47,366 bases of DNA from an uncultured Clostridia bacterium (GTDB taxonomy: Bacteria > Bacillota > Clostridia > Christensenellales > Pumilibacteraceae). The stretch lies in the NCBI GenBank assembly GCA_947086925.1, contig CAMUAL010000010.1:1-47366 (forward strand), in the 5' to 3' direction. The notes beneath the pieces were generated by a model. It had not been told where the DNA came from. It did no database searches and saw only the letters and a list, made by a program, of their open reading frames with translations. The translations under genes and the position numbers were made by a program. Every line of letters begins with the position of its first letter. Positions within the stretch are counted from its first letter, which is position 1. Shown piece after piece: positions 42,700-47,366 of this stretch.

Positions 42700-44019
42700 A
42701 TGGACTTATTTGATTTTACTCCGAATACGCGAATTAACGCTCCGCTCTCCGACCGTATGCGCCCGCGCACTCTCGATGAGTTTTTCGGACAAGAGCATAT
42801 AATAAATAAAAATTCGCTTTTAATGCGCGCCATACGTGCCGACAGACTCGGCTCGTGCATTTTTTACGGTCCGCCGGGTACGGGTAAAACAACCCTTGCG
42901 TCGATAATTGCGGCGAATACAAAGGGCGAATTCGTTAAATTAAATGCGGTATCGAGCGGAGTAGCCGATGCCAAAAAAGTTATTGAGCAAGCACGCGACA
43001 GTATTAAACTGTACGGTAAAAAAACATATTTACTGCTTGATGAGTGCCATAGGTGGAACAAGGCGCAATCGGATTGCGTACTTTCGGCAATCGAGGACGG
43101 AAGCATAATATTCATAGGTTCAACCACCGAAAATCCGTATGTTTCCATGACGCCCGCAATAGTATCGAGATGCAGAATATTCGAGTTGCTTCCGCTTTCC
43201 GATTCCGATGTTAAAAAGGGTATTGAACGCGCGCTTTCCGACTCCGAGCGCGGACTCGGTAATTACGACATAGAGATAAGCGACGAGGCAATAAGTCAAT
43301 TCGTATGGGGTGCTAACGGCGATTTGCGCAACGCTTTAAATGCGTTGGAACTTGCCGCGCTTTCGTCGCCGCCGAACAGCGACGGTAAAATAGTTATCGA
43401 CCTTTCGGTAGCCGAGCAGTCGGTGCAGCGCAAGGCAATTTCGGTAGACGACAGTATGTATTACGATATGCTTTCGGCTTTTTGCAAGTCGCTCCGCGGT
43501 TCCGACCCCGACGCCGCATTGTACTGGGCGTTCAGATTGATAGAAGCAGGGTGCGACCCTCTTATGATTTTCAGACGCGTTCTCGCACATGCCGACGAGG
43601 ATGTGGGAACGGCAGACAGCAATGCGCTTACGGTTGCGGTAAGTGCGTATCAGGCATACGAACGGTTGGGGCTTGCCGAAGGGAAGCAGGCACTTGCTCA
43701 TGCGATAGTATACGTTTGCACCGCGCCCAAGTCAAACGCGGTGTACCTTGCCATGAATGCGGCAATCGACGCGGTAAAGCGCACGGGCGACGCTCGCGTT
43801 CCTCATTATTTAAGAGATAGGTCGTATTCGCACGCAGTGGACGACGGAAGCGAGTATAAGTATCCGCACGATTACGGCGGTTACGTAAAACAGCAGTATT
43901 TGCCCGACTCTCTTGCCGGTGAAAAATTCTATTTCCCCAAAGACAGCGGACGGGAAAAAGATATAAAAAATTTTTTGGAAGAAGTCATAAATAAAACGGA
44001 AACAAACGGAGGTAAATAA
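42700..44019 (+). CDS. rarA: Replication-associated recombination protein A (RarA/MgsA AAA+ ATPase)
   Basis: Clamp-loader-like ATPase acting at stalled replication forks. From the ATG at 42700 it has 439 residues and begins MDLFDFTPNT...MRPRTLDEFFGQEHII, the family's usual opening. The in-frame GTG at 42631 would add 23 atypical residues. Walker A is GPPGTGKTT (57-65), Walker B LLLDECHRWNKAQ (111-123), and sensor 1 is GSTTENPY. The C-terminal tetramerisation domain contains YWAFRLIEAGCDPLMIFRR. No normal AGGAGG precedes the start; the G8 tract 14 nt upstream may substitute. It ends 3 nt before the ABC ATPase gene. Confidence 0.93.
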   Translation: MDLFDFTPNTRINAPLSDRMRPRTLDEFFGQEHIINKNSLLMRAIRADRLGSCIFYGPPGTGKTTLASIIAANTKGEFVKLNAVSSGVADAKKVIEQARDSIKLYGKKTYLLLDECHRWNKAQSDCVLSAIEDGSIIFIGSTTENPYVSMTPAIVSRCRIFELLPLSDSDVKKGIERALSDSERGLGNYDIEISDEAISQFVWGANGDLRNALNALELAALSSPPNSDGKIVIDLSVAEQSVQRKAISVDDSMYYDMLSAFCKSLRGSDPDAALYWAFRLIEAGCDPLMIFRRVLAHADEDVGTADSNALTVAVSAYQAYERLGLAEGKQALAHAIVYVCTAPKSNAVYLAMNAAIDAVKRTGDARVPHYLRDRSYSHAVDDGSEYKYPHDYGGYVKQQYLPDSLAGEKFYFPKDSGREKDIKNFLEEVINKTETNGGK

Positions 44020-44022
44020 AAA

Positions 44023-44754
44023 ATGCTTAAAATCGAGAACCTTACAAAGTCATATGCAAAGAGCAATATAAAAGCAGTCGATGATTTGAGTTTGGAACTT
44101 AACAAAGGAGAGATTTTCGGATTTTTGGGACCCAACGGCGCAGGTAAAACCACTACTATCAAAATGATTACGGGAATACTCGAAAGCGACTCGGGCAGCA
44201 TTTCGATAAGCGGATTCGACATAAAAAAAGATTCGATAAACGCAAAGCGTAACATAGGCTACGTATCGGACAGCCACGTTATTTACGATAAGCTAACGGG
44301 GCGCGAATACGTAGACTTTATGGCTAATATTTACGGCGTGGACATGCAGACAAGACAAGAGCGCGCAAACAAACTTCTTGAAAAGTTCGAGCTTAAAGAC
44401 GCGTTCGATTCGCAGATAAAAACCTATTCGCACGGCATGAAACAGAAGATAAGCATAATAGGCGCGCTCATACATAATCCGAATTTATGGGTGCTCGACG
44501 AGCCTATGACGGGTTTGGACCCGCAGTCTGCGTTTCAGCTTAAAGAACTTATGCGCGAACATTGCAATGACGGTAAAACGGTGTTTTTCTCTACTCATGT
44601 TCTCGAAGTGGCGGAAAAGATATGCGACAGAATAGGCATTATAGTAAAAGGCAAGCTTGTAACCGTGGGTAACCTCGACGAGATTAAGGCGGCGCAGGGT
44701 GACAGCTCTCTCGAAGATATATTCCTTTCGGTTGCGGGAGGCGCAAATGCGTAA
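44023..44754 (+). CDS. ABC transporter ATP-binding protein
   Basis: Cytosolic motor subunit of 243 residues with Walker A GPNGAGKTT, a Q-loop region at YVSDSHVIYD, signature YSHGMKQKIS, Walker B LWVLDEPMTGLDP and the switch histidine in FFSTHV. The signature form is typical of exporters of the ABC-2 type. Its ribosome binding site (GGAGG) lies inside the end of rarA, so translation is probably coupled. It overlaps the permease gene by 8 nt. Cargo unknown. Confidence 0.93.
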   Translation: MLKIENLTKSYAKSNIKAVDDLSLELNKGEIFGFLGPNGAGKTTTIKMITGILESDSGSISISGFDIKKDSINAKRNIGYVSDSHVIYDKLTGREYVDFMANIYGVDMQTRQERANKLLEKFELKDAFDSQIKTYSHGMKQKISIIGALIHNPNLWVLDEPMTGLDPQSAFQLKELMREHCNDGKTVFFSTHVLEVAEKICDRIGIIVKGKLVTVGNLDEIKAAQGDSSLEDIFLSVAGGANA

Positions 44755-46435
44755 CTTTTGGTCGATATTCAAGTTACAGTTCCGCAACAATTTCTTACTG
44801 CGGTGGAACAAAAAAGCGGGTTCTAAAATGTGGATACTCGGAATAGCCGGAATAATTGTTCTTTACGCGCTCGTCGCATACGGGTTGGCTACGCTTGTGG
44901 GAAATATCGGACTCGGTTTCGCATCGCTTGAACTGCAAAGCGAATTTTTAACCCTGATTTTAATGTGCGATTTGATATGTGTGCTTTTATTCGGCATTGC
45001 GGCAATTCTTTCGTGCTTGTACTTTTCGAAGGACAATGAATTTTATCTGTCACTTCCGGTAAAGCCGAGAGTGGTGTTTGCGGCGAAAATAGCGGTTGTG
45101 TATTTGGTAGAGCTTATTGTTTCCGCCTTATTCGTTATACCTTGTCTTGCCGCGGCGGGAGCGGCAATGAAAATGGGCGCGGTATTCTTTGTGCTTATTC
45201 CGATAGCCGTTTTGCTTACGCCCGTGATTCCCATGTTTTTGGCGTGCATTATAGCAATTCCCATTATGTACATTGCGTCGTTTTTCAAAAACCGCGGTGT
45301 GTTCGGTTCGATTTTTGTGCTTGTGCTGTTTGCCGCGTTTTTTATTGCTTATTATGTGGGATTTGCCAAGTTGCAGAATATAGACGATGCGTCGCTTGAA
45401 ATTCAGCTTGAAAGCGTACGCCACATATTTGTAACGGTTTCTAATACAATGTATCCTTTATACGCGCTTTCGAGAGCAATGGCAATGACGGCGTTTGCGG
45501 GGCTGAGCACCGGCGCGGCGTTTATTTGCAATCTTCTCATTTATTTGGGATGCGTTATAGCATTAGGTGCGATTTCGCTTCTGATAAGCTCGGCCGTATA
45601 CCAAAAGGGCGTTTCGGCTCAGTTGGAGAGCGCAAAGAAAAACAAAACAAGCAATGTTCGGTTTAAAAGCGGCAGCGCCGTGAAAACTCTTATGAAAAAG
45701 GAGTGGCGTGAGATAATACGCACACCGTCGTTCGCGCTTAACTGTTTGCTCGGCATAGTAATATGTCCGGTCGTTGTCGGTTTTGTTACGTTTTACAACA
45801 AATCTCAGGCAATTATAAGCGGCGCGCAAACGGAGGAGGAACTGGAAATTTTCCATACGGTAATGCGTTACTGCGTGCTGTTTGTAATAATGTTTTTGGG
45901 TGCAAACCTTAACGCGGGACCAGCCACTTCGTTTACGCGCGAGGGTGATAAAATGTACATGTCGAAAATAATTCCCGTGAGTTATAAAACGCAGATTAAG
46001 TCAAAAGCTTGGTTGTATCTCATTTTAGAGATGATTCCCGCCGTGTTGGGAATTATAATGGTATCGGTTGCGTACTTCGATATAGTCTTTTTGATTTGCT
46101 CGTTGCTGTTTATGTTTGTATACGATTTCGCGTCGGTGCATTTCGCAATGTTTATAGATTTGCGCCGCCCCAAGCTTAAATGGGTTACGCCGAACGAGGC
46201 TATGAAACACAATAGCAACTATATGATTTCGACGTTTTCAATGTTGTTAATATCGGCGATTATGGCTTTTGTCGGCGGTGCCGTTTATCTTAAAATATTC
46301 GACGTATTGAATAATGCCGCGGCAATGGCGCTCTCGTGGCTTATAATGTTTGTAATGGCGGGCGCGTTCGCGGCGCTTTCGTACGGATTATTGTACAAGG
46401 ACTGCGACAAGCGTTTCGAAAACTTGGAACTATAA
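44747..46435 (+). CDS. ABC transporter permease, ABC-2/putative exporter type
   Basis: Integral membrane protein of 562 residues from the ATG at 44747, which follows GGGAGG inside the ATPase gene; an upstream start at 44699 adds 16 out-of-family residues. It has about twelve predicted helices, for example WILGIAGIIVLYALVAYGLATLV, LTLILMCDLICVLLFGIAAILSCLYF, and LISAIMAFVGGAVYL. FSKDNEFYLSLPVKP (about 88-102) is typical of large bacterial ABC-2 permeases. It pairs with the preceding ATPase. Cargo could be a lipid, peptide or antibiotic; nothing nearby decides. A terminator follows. Confidence 0.88.
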   Translation: MRNFWSIFKLQFRNNFLLRWNKKAGSKMWILGIAGIIVLYALVAYGLATLVGNIGLGFASLELQSEFLTLILMCDLICVLLFGIAAILSCLYFSKDNEFYLSLPVKPRVVFAAKIAVVYLVELIVSALFVIPCLAAAGAAMKMGAVFFVLIPIAVLLTPVIPMFLACIIAIPIMYIASFFKNRGVFGSIFVLVLFAAFFIAYYVGFAKLQNIDDASLEIQLESVRHIFVTVSNTMYPLYALSRAMAMTAFAGLSTGAAFICNLLIYLGCVIALGAISLLISSAVYQKGVSAQLESAKKNKTSNVRFKSGSAVKTLMKKEWREIIRTPSFALNCLLGIVICPVVVGFVTFYNKSQAIISGAQTEEELEIFHTVMRYCVLFVIMFLGANLNAGPATSFTREGDKMYMSKIIPVSYKTQIKSKAWLYLILEMIPAVLGIIMVSVAYFDIVFLICSLLFMFVYDFASVHFAMFIDLRRPKLKWVTPNEAMKHNSNYMISTFSMLLISAIMAFVGGAVYLKIFDVLNNAAAMALSWLIMFVMAGAFAALSYGLLYKDCDKRFENLEL

Positions 46436-46455
46436 GTTACGCTAAAAATCGAAGC

Positions 46456-46493
46456 AAAAAAACACTTATACGGGTTGTATAAGTGTTTTTTTT
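46456..46493. terminator. Bidirectional terminator
   Basis: AAAAACACTTATAC and GTATAAGTGTTTTT are perfect 14-bp arms around a 5-nt loop, with A- and T-runs on both sides. It separates the converging permease and GtrA-like genes. Confidence 0.92.
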
Positions 46494-46508
46494 GTTTTTG
46501 TTTGTTAT

Positions 46509-47036
46509 TTATAAATTTATGGTATGCTCGTCGTCGCGTATAAGAGCAATATTGAAAACAAAATATTTTCTTGTAAAGAAGTTGAATATAAACACGGCAA
46601 CCGCAATGGCTATTTTAATCCACCATACGTTACTGCCGTTCAGTCCGAATACGCTCGAACAGATAAGACTTCCTACGGTTGTTATTGTTAATCCGATAAG
46701 AGCGAATATGGCAAATTTTGTAAATCCTTTTGCGTTTTTGCCCACATTGCCGTAATCGTAAACAAAAAATACGCTCATAATGTAATTAAACAGTATCGAT
46801 ACTATAAAACTCAGCACTGTGGCGGTAAGGTAAATAGACGTCGGCGGAGAGTAGGGTATCATCGTTTTGCCGGTAAACACTCCCAAAAATCCGTCGTAAT
46901 ATTCGTGACCCGCCATATACAGTATAAGCGCGGTTACGATAAAGTCGAGCAGTGTGGAAAAAATTCCGACTGCAACGGATTTTACATATTCGCGTCGGGC
47001 TCTTTTGTTTTTCAGCGCACGAAAAAATTCTTTCAT
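46509..47036 (-). CDS. GtrA-like family membrane protein
   Basis: Small integral membrane protein of 175 residues with four predicted helices: about 20-42, 68-92, 105-128 and 138-158. It ends with the family-typical FNFFTRKYFVF. GtrA-like proteins are thought to help move lipid-linked sugars across the membrane or to assist cell-wall glycosylation. The start overlaps the stop of the preceding phosphodiesterase gene (ATGA). No glycosyltransferase partner lies inside the window. Confidence 0.85.
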   Translation of the reverse strand: MKEFFRALKNKRARREYVKSVAVGIFSTLLDFIVTALILYMAGHEYYDGFLGVFTGKTMIPYSPPTSIYLTATVLSFIVSILFNYIMSVFFVYDYGNVGKNAKGFTKFAIFALIGLTITTVGSLICSSVFGLNGSNVWWIKIAIAVAVFIFNFFTRKYFVFNIALIRDDEHTINL

Positions 47037-47366
47037 CTTTTTTGCGGAAGGAAATTCTCGAAAATAATGTTATCGCAGTCGGAAGCGGCCTTTTCGTAAT
47101 CGGCGTTACTTCGTACAGTCCACCCGAGTGTGGGCAGATTTGTTTTTGTAACGTACTTGTTGGGCAAGTCTGTGAATTTATACGAAATAAAGTGCGGCTC
47201 CGAAATTTTGTTTACTTTAAGGTGCGAGAGCGCTCTGCGCTTTAACAGCGAAATTTTAGCGTCGATATTAAGCGACGAGAGTTGCCCGCGGACATAGTCG
47301 GGTTTATTCTTTTTAAACCATTCGAGCGAGTACGGGTCGAACGATTGAATTGCAAATTCTCCGTTA
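47033..47366 (-). CDS. Glycerophosphodiester phosphodiesterase family protein, C-terminal part
   Basis: An open frame enters from the right edge and ends in TGA at 47033-47035. The 110 visible residues contain SFDPYSLEWFKKNKPDY and LGWTVRSNADYEKAASDCDNIIFENF. These are the typical last strands of a GDPD TIM barrel, where the W-T-V/N and final I-x-x-x-x-P/F segments close the barrel. The enzyme would hydrolyse glycerophosphodiesters to glycerol 3-phosphate and an alcohol. The catalytic N-terminal half is outside the window. It is coupled to the GtrA-like gene by a 4-nt overlap. Confidence 0.8.
   Translation of the reverse strand, partial: NGEFAIQSFDPYSLEWFKKNKPDYVRGQLSSLNIDAKISLLKRRALSHLKVNKISEPHFISYKFTDLPNKYVTKTNLPTLGWTVRSNADYEKAASDCDNIIFENFLPQKR

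Overview
The window looks like a chromosomal segment of a Gram-positive, Clostridia-type Bacillota bacterium, probably an uncultured, possibly gut-associated lineage (lineage is inference). The evidence is a ctsR-mcsA-mcsB-clpC operon, heptad CtsR operators, long-form HPF, RNase J, a TrmR/TrhP pair, strong AGGAGG-type ribosome binding sites, sigma-A promoters with 17-bp spacers, and an apparently intact pro-sigma-K gene. The last suggests a spore former or recent descendant of one.

Layout. 1-539: no gene; a 21-bp tandem array grading into a REP-like element, plus hairpins. 540-2640 (minus): groES-groEL from a CtsR-controlled promoter. 2702-8746 (plus): dCMP deaminase, the ctsR-mcsA-mcsB-clpC stress operon and hpf. 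8765-11548: an iron-type alcohol dehydrogenase and a four-cysteine flavoprotein on minus, divergent from a LysR regulator. 11667-15806: pgi, a sugar isomerase/epimerase, pgk, and an HPr-like protein without the phosphorylatable histidine. 15806-16077: tRNA-Glu(CUC) and REP-like repeats. 16080-16916 (minus): a 278-residue protein of unknown function. 17107-29247: one 12-kb gene for a giant signal-peptide- and membrane-anchored protein with a glycine-rich domain and about eleven cadherin/Ig-like segments. 29420-34128: sugar nucleotidyltransferase, RNase J, and the tRNA wobble-uridine modification pair trmR-trhP. 34138-35327: sigK and the RNase P RNA gene. 35354-42610: a 2418-residue cyclic beta-1,2-glucan synthase-like enzyme. 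42599-46493: rarA and a two-gene ABC transporter. 46509-47366 (minus): a GtrA-like membrane protein and the C-terminal part of a glycerophosphodiester phosphodiesterase, cut by the window edge.

How the genes fit together. Heat and protein damage are handled by one CtsR regulon: nearly identical promoter-operator modules drive groESL and ctsR-clpC, and no CIRCE element was seen. The middle holds central glycolysis. The largest features are two envelope investments, the giant surface protein and the glucan synthase, which together take about 40% of the window. The main candidates for undescribed biology are the giant protein, the His-less HPr-like protein, the hairpin abutting the clpC ribosome binding site, the G8 tract in front of rarA, and the 21-bp array derived from a REP-like element.
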